Counted from the first letter of the stretch, positions 43,552 through 51,555 are shown. The stretch is 64,000 nucleotides of DNA from Pedobacter hiemivivus (GCF_004331685.1 NZ_SJSM01000017.1:1-64000), one strand, 5' to 3'. Made by a program: numbers and translations. Notes: a model not told the origin generated them from the letters alone.

Positions 43552-44364
43552 TTAAATTATGATAAAAAGTACTGCAATGCGATACAAAACCCAGGTGATC
43601 GTCAGCGTCCAGCCGATTTTTAAAAGCTTGCTTCTTCTGATGTGCTCCAGTAACATCAAACCGGCAACTGCCATAAACCAGGCGAGATAAAAATATGGGC
43701 TAAGGCTGAACCATGCAGATAGCAACATTGCCGGCAATAACAACAACGCCCCTGCAAAAGAAATCGTCATCATATTACCCAGGTATTCCCAAATTTTATC
43801 CCTATTCACAAATGTGATGACCAACCCTTGGAATAAAATCTGTCCACCACAAACAAAATATTCACGATAAGGATGACCTGCGGGCAGCAAGCCATACATT
43901 AAACCAGTGTAAGCAGAAAGGACATACGCCGTTACCAGCCAGGTAAAAATCAAATAGACTATCCGATAATGCAGTTTAAATGTCGGCTGAAACTGATAAC
44001 TTTCCCCTTTAGCAGGTGGCACAATTACGCGCCTATTGTAAGCAATAAAAGCATACACCTTACTCATTAACCAAACAAAAGGTTTAAACCTGAAAAGCGG
44101 ACCAAAGAAAGGCATGATCAGCGCAAAGATTTTAAAAAGGCTGTCAATACCATAGGTCACCTCGCCTGTTTCCTGATTGACTAAGGCGATTTCATTTGCC
44201 GCCCGTTGCCGGTCTACCATTGGACAAGCCTGAGTTGGTAATTCCTGATAAGCAGCCCTACCATCCTCGTCCAAAAGCCCTGTGCTCACAAAAGCATTGG
44301 TATACATACGGCACATCGGACATTCTTCATCAAATAGAATCAAGTGGTTTTTCAGCGTTTTCAT
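43552..44364 (-). CDS. DCC-type thiol-disulfide protein fused to membrane domain
   Basis: A 270-residue protein. The first 110 residues are a DCC1/DUF393 thioredoxin-like domain with the redox motif CPMC in LFDEECPMCRMYTNAF (residues 15-18). The rest contains about four to five TM helices (IVYLIFTWLVTAYVLSAYTGLMYG; ISFAGALLLLPAMLLSAWF; AVAGLMLLEHI). The redox domain faces an unknown side of the membrane. It sits between the regulator and the TIGR01777 gene in an apparent three-gene operon, with 7- and 10-nt gaps. Confidence 0.85.
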   Translation of the reverse strand: MKTLKNHLILFDEECPMCRMYTNAFVSTGLLDEDGRAAYQELPTQACPMVDRQRAANEIALVNQETGEVTYGIDSLFKIFALIMPFFGPLFRFKPFVWLMSKVYAFIAYNRRVIVPPAKGESYQFQPTFKLHYRIVYLIFTWLVTAYVLSAYTGLMYGLLPAGHPYREYFVCGGQILFQGLVITFVNRDKIWEYLGNMMTISFAGALLLLPAMLLSAWFSLSPYFYLAWFMAVAGLMLLEHIRRSKLLKIGWTLTITWVLYRIAVLFIII

Positions 44365-44371
44365 AACACAA

Positions 44372-44878
44372 CTACTTAAACATTTTAAAAATGGATCCCC
44401 AAAACCAGCTTTCTTCAGCTTTAAGCATGGTATCTAATGTTTTATCCACATTTTTAGCCAGCTTATTGATATCCGTCACTGTTTTATTGAAGGTCTTAAA
44501 TTCAGGATCTTTCACATCCCCCTGCACGTTAGACAACTCATCCAGAATTTTCAAAACCGGATCCAACTCCCTCTTTCTACGTTCTTTAGCCACTTGTCGT
44601 GCGATGTTCCAGGTATCCTTATCTGCATAAAAATATTCCTTCCGTTCGCCAGCTTTATGCTGTTTCTCTACCAGGCCCCAACCAATCAAATCCCTTAAAG
44701 TCATATTTGCATTTCCTCTGGAGATGCTCAGATCTTTCATGATTTCTTCTGTGGTCAGCGCTTCTGGAGACACCAATAATAGCGCATGAACCTGGGCCAT
44801 AGTACGGTTAATCCCCCATTCTGACCCCAGCTTGCCCCATGCCTCTATGAATTTTTGTTTTGCTGCTGTTAATTCCAT
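44372..44878 (-). CDS. GbsR/MarR-like transcriptional regulator
   Basis: From ATG at 44878 (MELTAAKQKFIEAWGKLGSE) the protein has 168 residues. A winged HTH covers about 25-95 (ALTTEEIMKDLSISRGNANMTLRDLIGWGLVEK) and a helical C-terminus probably dimerises. I reject the TTG two codons upstream because it lies in the -7 box. The perfect inverted repeat over its promoter suggests autorepression and control of the downstream DCC and epimerase genes. The predicted transcript starts at the ATG itself, so it may be leaderless. The effector is unknown. Confidence 0.88.
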   Translation of the reverse strand: MELTAAKQKFIEAWGKLGSEWGINRTMAQVHALLLVSPEALTTEEIMKDLSISRGNANMTLRDLIGWGLVEKQHKAGERKEYFYADKDTWNIARQVAKERRKRELDPVLKILDELSNVQGDVKDPEFKTFNKTVTDINKLAKNVDKTLDTMLKAEESWFWGSIFKMFK

Positions 44879-44881
44879 GAA

Positions 44882-44911
44882 CAAATATACATAAACATAT
44901 TAAACTTTCAA
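44882..44911 (-). promoter_or_regulatory. Promoter of the MarR-like operon, apparently leaderless
   Basis: On the minus strand TTG (44911-44909), a 19-nt spacer and TATATTTG (44889-44882) form a consensus promoter. Only three bases separate the -7 box from the ATG at 44878, so the predicted +1 coincides with the A of the start codon. Confidence 0.7.
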
Positions 44912-44930
44912 TAATTACTGAAAGTTTAAT
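44899..44930. promoter_or_regulatory. Perfect 12-bp inverted repeat, probable operator
   Basis: ATTAAACTTTCA (44899-44910) and TGAAAGTTTAAT (44919-44930) are perfect arms around an 8-bp spacer. The proximal arm covers the -33 element and part of the spacer of the regulator's own promoter, which suits autorepression by the dimeric MarR-like product. Confidence 0.75.
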
Positions 44931-44974
44931 ATCAATCATTATGTCATCGTCTGAAAAAGCGATCGAAGAGCGCT

Positions 44975-45817
44975 TTAAATATATGCATAGCCTTGTTCTG
45001 CCGTATACTGATCAATGTAACGAAACTCCGCATCAATTAAATTTGCGGCAACGTCTAAACTTACAAATTGCAAATTCCCAAATACACTGGCAAATGCAGT
45101 ATCAGTAGCATCAACACCAGTTGCAATCTTAACCAATCCATTTAATGGAACCAACTTAGTTGCATCCACAATAATCCAATAACCACCAATGTAAGCTTCG
45201 AAACAGGCATGAAAATCTGCAGGCTGCAACTGGTAGGCATAACCAGTGTAATATCTTGCCGGAATCGTTAATGCCCTGCACAAGGCGACTCCCAAATGTG
45301 CAAAATCACGACATACGCCTATTTGTTCCGTGATGGTATCAAATGCTGATGTTTGAGCATTGGTATACCCCCCACTATATTCTACATTAGCATAAATCCA
45401 GTCACGGATAGCCATTACTTTATAAAATGCATGATCAATATGTCCAAATTTGTGAAATGCGAACTTATATAGTTTGTCCGACTGACAATACCTGCTGGGA
45501 TTTAGATAAGACAAAGCACTAACCGGCATAACACTAATGGGTATATCATCCAAATAATCTGCCGCAACTGCGCGGACTTCTGTTTCAACTACCGCATGAT
45601 AATTGATCACCAAGCTTCCGGTATCAGGAATTTCTATGATCTTAAATCTTTTTTCTCCGGTGACTGCAAATAACTCCGTCATTTTCAATTGCGAATTCAA
45701 ATCCATACACTCTTCAACAAGAAACTGACCTGCAGATTTAAGAGGTTGAACATTTAAGATCAGGGTTGAAGGCGAGATCACCTCGTAAACTATTTTAGCA
45801 GACACCTCTAATTTCAT
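44975..45817 (-). CDS. Transglutaminase-like cysteine protease/ligase-fold protein
   Basis: A 280-residue protein without signal peptide. The N-terminal beta-sandwich region (about 1-130) resembles that of bacterial transglutaminase-like proteins. The catalytic core has Cys in EQIGVCRDFAHLGVALCRAL, His in PADFHACFEAYIGGYW and Asp in IIVDATKLV, the papain-like triad. It is divergent from the ATP-grasp/alpha-E/transglutaminase genes that start 198 bp away, so it is likely part of the same system. Substrate and reaction (hydrolysis or amide transfer) are unknown. Confidence 0.87.
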   Translation of the reverse strand: MKLEVSAKIVYEVISPSTLILNVQPLKSAGQFLVEECMDLNSQLKMTELFAVTGEKRFKIIEIPDTGSLVINYHAVVETEVRAVAADYLDDIPISVMPVSALSYLNPSRYCQSDKLYKFAFHKFGHIDHAFYKVMAIRDWIYANVEYSGGYTNAQTSAFDTITEQIGVCRDFAHLGVALCRALTIPARYYTGYAYQLQPADFHACFEAYIGGYWIIVDATKLVPLNGLVKIATGVDATDTAFASVFGNLQFVSLDVAANLIDAEFRYIDQYTAEQGYAYI

Positions 45818-46015
45818 AAAAACTCCATATTAAGATAATAATTCAACAAAAACTAATCATTTTTCAAACAAATAATCAGAAAATAGATAAAAACAACAAA
45901 AATCAACCGATAAAAATTAACAAATCAATAAAAATTACATTTAATCACATATAAAAATCAATTTAAATAAAGATATAACTATATTTCAAAAGATTTTAAC
46001 GTAAAATTTTCGGAA

Positions 46016-47467
46016 ATGGAAACAAAAAGCTACACAAAATCGTACGATCTGCCCGAAAACACTTGGGATGAAATGTTTAAAGACTCAGAAACGGTAAGAG
46101 AAGCGTATAAAACCGTGATGGACTACCTCGATCTGGAGTCTACCGAAGAACTCAATAAGAAAGAGGAGCTATCTAAAGTACTTTTCATGAGCCAGGGAAT
46201 AACCTTCACTGTATATAATAGTGGAGAAGGCATCGAAAAGATTTTCCCTTTCGATATCATTCCCAGAATTATCACTTCTGATGAATGGTGTTTTATAGAA
46301 AAAGGAATTAAGCAAAGAGTTATAGCCCTAAACCTCTTCCTGAAAGATGTATACAGCGACCAGTTTATCATCAAAGACGGGATTGTCCCCATCGATGTCA
46401 TTTATTCCTGTCCACATTTTTTACGGGAGATGGTCAATGTAAAAGTACCACACGATATCTATATACACATTGCCGGGATCGACTTGATCAGAGACAACGA
46501 TGGCACTTATTATATTCTGGAAGATAATGTACGTACGCCATCAGGAGTAAGCTACATGCTGGAAAACAGGGAGATCACTAAACGTCTATTTCCAGATCTT
46601 CTGCCACAATGTAAAGTCAGAAGTGTAATTGAATACCCCAATGTACTCTACAACAACTTACTTTCGCTTGCGCCACATGATGTTGCTGATCCTACGATTG
46701 TATTACTGAGCCCAGGCAGCTTCAATTCCGCCTATTTTGAGCATACAACCCTAGCGCGTTTAATGGGAATAGAATTGGTTGAAGGCCCAGATTTAATTGT
46801 AGAAGACCATAAGGTATACATGAAAACTACTGCCGGACTACAACAGGTTGATGTAATTTACCGGAGAGTAGATGATGACTATCTTGATCCGTTGGCCTTT
46901 AATCCAACCAGCTTACTCGGTGTTGCCGGACTAATGAATGCTTACAGAAAAGGGAATGTCACCATCGTAAATGCGGTAGGCAATGGCGTAGCTGATGACA
47001 AAGCTGTATACGTATATGTACCCGATATGATCAAATATTACCTCAATGAAGAACCTTTACTTAAGAATGTGCCGACCTATCAGTTAGGCAATGCACAAGA
47101 GCGGGCCTATGTATTCGACAACATTTCCCGCATGGTTGTTAAACAGACCAATGGCAGTGGCGGTTATGGAATGTTGATGGGCCATGCTTCAACCGAAGAA
47201 GAAATTGAAGCCTACAAACTGGAAATACTGAAAGATCCAAGGCAATTTATTGCTCAGCCAACCATCAGCCTATCATCTGCCCCATGCTATATGCAAGGCA
47301 AATTACAGCCCCGGAGAGTCGATTTTCGTCCCTTTGCATTATGTGGACCCAATGGAATAGACATTATCCCCGGTGGCTTGACCCGTGTAGCGCTAAAAGA
47401 AGGCTCACTGGTTGTAAACAGCTCTCAGGGAGGCGGTAGTAAAGACACCTGGGTACTTTCTAAATAA
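46016..47467 (+). CDS. Circularly permuted ATP-grasp protein (DUF404/DUF407)
   Basis: A 483-residue predicted amide- or peptide-bond-forming enzyme. Family motifs: IEKIFPFDIIPRIITSDEW near residue 80, the hallmark DLIRDNDGTYYILEDNVRTP SGVSYMLENR near 158-185, and the nucleotide-binding segment VVKQTNGSGGYGMLMG near 378. No signal peptide, so it acts in the cytoplasm. The following gene encodes an alpha-E protein and the next a transglutaminase-like protein, a gene order known from many bacteria. Comparative genomics has proposed that such sets make or modify a peptide, but no product is established. The 198-bp AT-rich upstream gap is shared with the divergent transglutaminase gene. Confidence 0.92.
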   Translation: METKSYTKSYDLPENTWDEMFKDSETVREAYKTVMDYLDLESTEELNKKEELSKVLFMSQGITFTVYNSGEGIEKIFPFDIIPRIITSDEWCFIEKGIKQRVIALNLFLKDVYSDQFIIKDGIVPIDVIYSCPHFLREMVNVKVPHDIYIHIAGIDLIRDNDGTYYILEDNVRTPSGVSYMLENREITKRLFPDLLPQCKVRSVIEYPNVLYNNLLSLAPHDVADPTIVLLSPGSFNSAYFEHTTLARLMGIELVEGPDLIVEDHKVYMKTTAGLQQVDVIYRRVDDDYLDPLAFNPTSLLGVAGLMNAYRKGNVTIVNAVGNGVADDKAVYVYVPDMIKYYLNEEPLLKNVPTYQLGNAQERAYVFDNISRMVVKQTNGSGGYGMLMGHASTEEEIEAYKLEILKDPRQFIAQPTISLSSAPCYMQGKLQPRRVDFRPFALCGPNGIDIIPGGLTRVALKEGSLVVNSSQGGGSKDTWVLSK

Positions 47468-47496
47468 AAAATATTAAGCTAAAATCATAAATCAAT

Positions 47497-48429
47497 ATGT
47501 TAAGCAGGGTTGCAGAGAGCTTATACTGGCTAAGCCGTTACATCGAAAGAACAGATGGCATGCTACGCATGCTTAAAATAAATTACGCATCCTCACAGGA
47601 TGCAATTTCAGAGTTTTCCTGGAGCCCTGTCATGCGCTTATTTTGCGATCCTAATGATGATGGACTGGACGGCATGGAGTTCAATAGTCGTGCAGTTCTC
47701 CAGTATATGGTTACCAACAAAGAGAATCCTAACTCTATCGTTAACATCATCACACTGGTAAGAGAAAATGCAAGAAGTGTTCAAGATCATATTACCAAAG
47801 ATGTATGGCAATGCTTGAATGAATATTATCATACGGTGAAAGACCCCCGGCTAAATGTAATGCTCAAAAAAGATGATCCTATATCCGTACTGGATATCCT
47901 GATTAAACAAGGTATGCTATTTTATGGCACGACGGAAATTACTATGGCCAGAAATGAAGGTAGTAGTTTTATGCGTATTGGAAAATATCTGGAGCGAAGC
48001 ATCCAGTCGGTAAACATATTAGACATTAAATTTGGATCGGTCGACCATAACCCGGATTTGTTAACCAACACCAGTTATTGGAAACACCTTTTGTTTTCTA
48101 TAGGCGGATACGAATTATACCTTAAAACCTACAGGCAAGGTTTTGAGGCAGAAAATGTACTAGACCAGGTAGTACTGAATAACGAATTCCCCAGGTCTGT
48201 AATCTACTCCATCAACCAACTGTTCAAATATTTTGAAAGGTTAAAAAGAGATGGGCACATTACCGCAGGAAACCTTGCCTTCCTCATTGGTCGACTCCAA
48301 AGTAAAGTAAAATACAGTTCCATAAAAGGGCTGAAAAAAGGAGACCTTCATCTTTACCTGGCGGAAATAAAATCTGAACTCTATGGCATAGGAAATGCCT
48401 TTAACCAAACTTGTTTCAACATATACTAA
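47497..48429 (+). CDS. Alpha-E domain protein (DUF403)
   Basis: A 310-residue all-helical protein with the hallmark start MLSRVAESLYWLSRYIERTD and repeated helices carrying conserved Arg/Glu/His (NARSVQDHITKDVWQCLNEYY; FMRIGKYLERSIQSVNILD; LNNEFPRSVIYSINQL). Alpha-E proteins occur next to circularly permuted ATP-grasp enzymes and are sometimes fused to them, so it probably binds the same substrate or forms a complex. No catalytic motif can be recognised. It lies 30 nt after the ATP-grasp gene and 5 nt before the transglutaminase start. Confidence 0.92.
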   Translation: MLSRVAESLYWLSRYIERTDGMLRMLKINYASSQDAISEFSWSPVMRLFCDPNDDGLDGMEFNSRAVLQYMVTNKENPNSIVNIITLVRENARSVQDHITKDVWQCLNEYYHTVKDPRLNVMLKKDDPISVLDILIKQGMLFYGTTEITMARNEGSSFMRIGKYLERSIQSVNILDIKFGSVDHNPDLLTNTSYWKHLLFSIGGYELYLKTYRQGFEAENVLDQVVLNNEFPRSVIYSINQLFKYFERLKRDGHITAGNLAFLIGRLQSKVKYSSIKGLKKGDLHLYLAEIKSELYGIGNAFNQTCFNIY

Positions 48430-48433
48430 TGCC

Positions 48434-49414
48434 ATGCCGGAATTTAAAATCAAACACGTTACCAGATACACTTACGAATCTCCGGTAAGAGAAAGCGTAA
48501 ACCACATCATCCTCTATCCAATTGAAGATCAGTTTCAAAAGGTAATTAAGCATACCCTAATCATCTCTGGCAACCCAAAAGTAGATGTATTTACCGACTA
48601 TTATGGTAACAAAATCGGCTTCTTTGCTTATAGCGAACGACACAGGGAACTTGAAATTTGTTCGGAACTTACTGTAGGAACCACACCTAAAGAACTCCCC
48701 ACAGAAACGATGTTCAGCGAGATGCAATGGATGGAGCTAGAAAAATTACGTTATCAGGTCCCTTACATTGATTACCTTAAATGGGAAGCTTTTAATGAGC
48801 TCAATGAGCTTAAAAAAGTTACTGAGCAATACCTTCAGGCAGGTTTAACACCCCACCACGTGGCGATGGACTATTGTCAATACGTATATGAGCATTTCAA
48901 ATACATACAAGGTGTAACAACAGCACAGACGCAGATAGATGAAATCTGGCACATCAAATCAGGCGTATGCCAGGACTTTGCACATATCCTTTGCCAGATG
49001 TTGCGCATGGCCAAAATCCCCGCAAAATATGTAAGCGGATACATCTGTCCGAATAAAAACGGTATTCGAGGTGAGGGTGCCACCCATGCCTGGGTAGAAG
49101 CCTACATACCGGACTATGGCTGGCTGGGCTTAGATCCAACAAATAATTGTATTGCCAATGAGACTTATGTAAGACTGGCACTGGGCCGAAGTTTTACTGA
49201 TTGCTCTCCGGTAAAAGGTGTATATAAAGGTCCATCCAATCATAAGCTTACGGTTCAGGTAATCGTTGGTTATGATAATGGAACATCAGATGCACATGAA
49301 CCTTTCACAGAAGAAACCGAGTCAGTAGCAATTTCTGCGCCAGCTGCAAAAGGCAATAGTTATCGTCGTAATCTGGAACTTATGCAGCAGATCCAACAAC
49401 AGCAACAACAATAA
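48434..49414 (+). CDS. Transglutaminase-like protein of the ATP-grasp/alpha-E operon
   Basis: From ATG at 48434 (MPEFKIKHVTRYTYESPVRE) it has 326 residues; the upstream in-frame ATG at 48395 lies inside the alpha-E gene and is rejected. The N-terminal domain (about 1-80) is the bacterial transglutaminase-like N-region. The catalytic core has Cys in IKSGVCQDFAHILCQMLRM, His in EGATHAWVEAYIPDYGWLG and Asp in GLDPTNN. The C-terminus is an acidic stretch ending in a glutamine run (QQIQQQQQQ). No signal peptide. It may cleave or transfer the peptide product of the ATP-grasp enzyme. Confidence 0.92.
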   Translation: MPEFKIKHVTRYTYESPVRESVNHIILYPIEDQFQKVIKHTLIISGNPKVDVFTDYYGNKIGFFAYSERHRELEICSELTVGTTPKELPTETMFSEMQWMELEKLRYQVPYIDYLKWEAFNELNELKKVTEQYLQAGLTPHHVAMDYCQYVYEHFKYIQGVTTAQTQIDEIWHIKSGVCQDFAHILCQMLRMAKIPAKYVSGYICPNKNGIRGEGATHAWVEAYIPDYGWLGLDPTNNCIANETYVRLALGRSFTDCSPVKGVYKGPSNHKLTVQVIVGYDNGTSDAHEPFTEETESVAISAPAAKGNSYRRNLELMQQIQQQQQQ

Positions 49415-49484
49415 AAAGTATTTAGCAGGCAGAGTTCATGTCATAAAATATAACTTACTTTATGCCCTACTAACAGCGTGTTTT

Positions 49485-50264
49485 ATGAAAAATGAATTTG
49501 CATTAATAACGGGAGCCAGCAAGGGCATTGGAAAATCCATGGCCATAACGCTTGCTAAAGCAGGTTACCATTTACTGCTGGTTGCAAGATCGGAAGCAGA
49601 ATTGCAGCAACTCGCCATACAAATTCAAAATGACTACAACAATCAAGTGTTCTATCTGCCGACAGACCTCTCTGCAGATACTGGACCGCTACAAGTCGCC
49701 GAATGGGCTCAGCAGCATACAGATAAATTATCCATATTAATTAATAATGCCGGCTATGGACTTTGGGGCGATTTTGAAAAACTGGAACTTAGCGCACAAA
49801 TGAATATGCTGGCCTTAAATATTAATGCTGTACTTAGTCTAACGCACCATTTACTTCCATTATTAAAACAACAAAAACAGAGTTATATATTAAATCTATC
49901 CAGCACTGCAGCCTACCAGGCTGTACCGACCCTCGCATTATATGCAGCAAGTAAATCATTTATTCTTTCTTACAGCCGAGCTTTGCGCTACGAACTGAAA
50001 AACACTACCGTTTCCGTAAGCTGCCTCTGCCCAGGCCCCACTGATACCGGTTTTGCTCATCGTGCAGGATTAGATGCCATGGCAGATCTGGCAGAGAAAT
50101 TTAATATGTCGCCCGAAAGCGTAGCCAGTGCCGGGATAAAAGGAATGTTTAACAAAAAAGCAGAGATCATCCCCGGCTTTCTAAACAAACTATCCGCATT
50201 CGGCGCACAGCATCTGAATAAAGCACTTATTGAACGGATTACAGCCGGATTATACAAACGATAA
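49485..50264 (+). CDS. Short-chain dehydrogenase/reductase
   Basis: A 259-residue classical SDR. Cofactor motif TGASKGIG (about 8-15), NNAGYG, catalytic Ser in LNLSSTAAY and YxxxK in YAASKSF. The residues after the third beta strand (LLVARSEAEL) favour NADPH. It resembles DltE/YqjQ-type reductases of unknown substrate. Separated by 70 nt from the transglutaminase gene and followed by its own intergenic region, so it is probably a separate transcript. Confidence 0.9.
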   Translation: MKNEFALITGASKGIGKSMAITLAKAGYHLLLVARSEAELQQLAIQIQNDYNNQVFYLPTDLSADTGPLQVAEWAQQHTDKLSILINNAGYGLWGDFEKLELSAQMNMLALNINAVLSLTHHLLPLLKQQKQSYILNLSSTAAYQAVPTLALYAASKSFILSYSRALRYELKNTTVSVSCLCPGPTDTGFAHRAGLDAMADLAEKFNMSPESVASAGIKGMFNKKAEIIPGFLNKLSAFGAQHLNKALIERITAGLYKR

Positions 50265-50315
50265 CACTATCATTATCTGCTTGTTAAAAAAACATTCAAA
50301 TTATTTGCAAATAAA

Positions 50316-50345
50316 TTTGATAATAGTTTTTTTTTGCTACTTTTG
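50316..50345 (+). promoter_or_regulatory. Promoter of the poly-Cys leader and PhyH dioxygenase
   Basis: TTTG (50316-50319), an 18-nt spacer containing a long T-run, and TACTTTTG (50338-50345) match the Bacteroidota consensus. Transcription should start near 50349, about 29 nt before the leader ATG at 50378. Confidence 0.8.
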
Positions 50346-50377
50346 TAAAGTCTACTAAACAAGTATACTTTATTTAA

Positions 50378-50461
50378 ATGACTAAAAGCAACTATAACCC
50401 TACTGCATGTACCATGCGAATGTGTCTCCTAAAAGGCATAGGTTGTTGCTGTTGTTGCTAA
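50378..50461 (+). CDS. Cysteine-rich leader peptide (27 aa) ending in five Cys codons
   Basis: A short ORF with ATG at 50378 and TAA at 50459-50461 begins MTKSNYNPTACTMRMC and ends GIGCCCCC. Seven of its 27 codons are Cys, five of them consecutive at the end. It lies about 30 nt after a strong promoter and 94 nt before the dioxygenase ATG. The stop codon overlaps AATCAG (50460-50465), which belongs to a hairpin that competes with a terminator-like structure. This is the layout of amino-acid attenuation, with cysteine as the sensed amino acid; poly-Cys leader ORFs are known in mycobacteria. An alternative is a short Cys-rich precursor peptide modified by the dioxygenase. Confidence 0.7.
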   Translation: MTKSNYNPTACTMRMCLLKGIGCCCCC

Positions 50462-50534
50462 TCAGATTCTCATTTACTGATTAACCTCTTTAACATCTGC
50501 CTACCTCCGCAGATGAGAAATTTAATCATTTTTT
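50460..50534 (+). promoter_or_regulatory. Candidate attenuator between poly-Cys leader and dioxygenase
   Basis: Three pairings share bases. AATCAG (50460-50465) with CTGATT (50477-50482) is an upstream hairpin. TGATTAA (50478-50484) with TTAATCA (50522-50528) encloses CATCTGC/GCAGATG (50494-50500/50509-50515) and is followed by six T residues (50529-50534), a terminator. TTCTCAT (50467-50473) with ATGAGAA (50513-50519) is a third alternative. The first and second cannot form together, and a ribosome stalled on the Cys codons would decide between them. Confidence 0.6.
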
Positions 50535-50554
50535 AATTTTAATACTTCCTGATC

Positions 50555-51361
50555 ATGGGTACCTCTTATATAAAATTCACCTTAGGCAACAAAATTACCA
50601 CCGAGCAAAAAGACTTTTTCAATCAAAATGGTTTCATCCATTTTAAAGGTTTCATCAAACCAGAAACCGTAAATGACATTGTAGCTGCATCCAAACAGGT
50701 GCAACAACAATGGATAGCAAATGAAAAAATAAAGGTAAATGGCATTCCTATTAAATATGGGAAAGATCTTGATGGATCTGCAATTGTACAACGCTTTGCT
50801 TTTTTAAATCAGCACCACGCGCTATTTGCAGAACTTACACAGGATCCACGCTTTGAAACACTATTGGAACTGATCGGCCCAGGTGCCAGGTTAGGTACTG
50901 AAGAAAAAGATGGAATGGTATTAAACCATTATGTAAACGGACATGAAAGCAAGTTTAGCCAAATGGGCTGGCATACAGACGGACTAAGAGACATCTTTCA
51001 TGGGCAGAAATTAAGCCCTATGCTGAACGTAGGTATTCACCTGAATACATTAAAGCCGGAAAATGGTGGGCTAAGAGTTTTACCCGGCACCCATAAACAG
51101 AGCTTATATCAAATGCTTTTCCGTAAGAAGTATTTCTTAGACAACAAAGCCGATGCTCATGAAACAGCGATTATACCTGATGCCGGCGACTTGACTATAC
51201 ATGATGGGCGTTTATGGCATCGCGTTGCACAATCCTCGGTAATCGGAGAAGAAAGCCGCAGAAGGGTCATCTACATCCCAATTATTGCCGGTAAATATGA
51301 GCCAAAAAATGAAAATAGTCCTACCGCTTTCTATCAGCGTTTTGCAGGCCTGGTTAAATAA
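50555..51361 (+). CDS. PhyH-type Fe(II)/2-oxoglutarate dioxygenase
   Basis: A 268-residue phytanoyl-CoA dioxygenase-family protein. It starts with TTEQKDFFNQNGFIHFKGFI, typical of the fold. The iron ligands are the His and Asp of GWHTDGLRD (near 137-140) and His in DGRLWHRVAQSS (near 226); Arg in the strand after it (SRRRVIYIP) should hold 2-oxoglutarate. Substrate cannot be read; PhyH relatives hydroxylate lipids, amino acids and small metabolites. The Cys-codon leader upstream suggests its expression follows cysteine or sulfur supply, so an organosulfur substrate is a reasonable guess. Confidence 0.88.
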   Translation: MGTSYIKFTLGNKITTEQKDFFNQNGFIHFKGFIKPETVNDIVAASKQVQQQWIANEKIKVNGIPIKYGKDLDGSAIVQRFAFLNQHHALFAELTQDPRFETLLELIGPGARLGTEEKDGMVLNHYVNGHESKFSQMGWHTDGLRDIFHGQKLSPMLNVGIHLNTLKPENGGLRVLPGTHKQSLYQMLFRKKYFLDNKADAHETAIIPDAGDLTIHDGRLWHRVAQSSVIGEESRRRVIYIPIIAGKYEPKNENSPTAFYQRFAGLVK

Positions 51362-51367
51362 TTATAT

Positions 51368-51481
51368 ATGTTGATCGCATTGATTATAAGCTACCTGATC
51401 CGCTCAGGAAAATTGGTTTTCTTACAAAAAACCTCGCAGCAAGTACGGTTATTCGTTAAATTGAATACCAAAAGATTTTAG
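51368..51481 (+). CDS. Possible 37-residue small ORF after the dioxygenase gene
   Basis: ATG at 51368, six bases after the dioxygenase stop, opens a 37-codon frame ending TAG at 51479-51481. It begins MLIALIISYLIRSG, a short hydrophobic stretch, and ends with a basic tail. It falls before the terminator at 51509. I recognise no family, and a frame of this length can occur by chance; listed only because of its close spacing. Confidence 0.2.
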   Translation: MLIALIISYLIRSGKLVFLQKTSQQVRLFVKLNTKRF

Positions 51482-51508
51482 ATGTTTGGTTAGATCTATT
51501 TTTGTATC

Positions 51509-51536
51509 AAAGAGGGTGTCTGAATGCACCCTCTTT
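51509..51536. terminator. Bidirectional terminator between convergent genes
   Basis: AAAGAGGGTG (51509-51518) pairs perfectly with CACCCTCTTT (51527-51536) around an 8-nt loop, with A/T-rich tracts on both sides. It separates the PhyH transcript (plus) from the metalloprotease transcript (minus). Confidence 0.85.
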
Positions 51537-51555
51537 AAATTTTATTGAGATACGA

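Noticed and set aside
45818..46015. AT-rich 198-bp gap as an origin or horizontally acquired segment
   Set aside because: It is a divergent promoter region between functionally linked genes; no DnaA-box clusters, repeats or composition shift in the flanking genes were seen.
49380..49414. CAA/CAG run at the end of the transglutaminase gene as a phase-variable repeat
   Set aside because: The run is short, mixed CAA/CAG, in frame and at the very C-terminus; slippage would only alter a tail.
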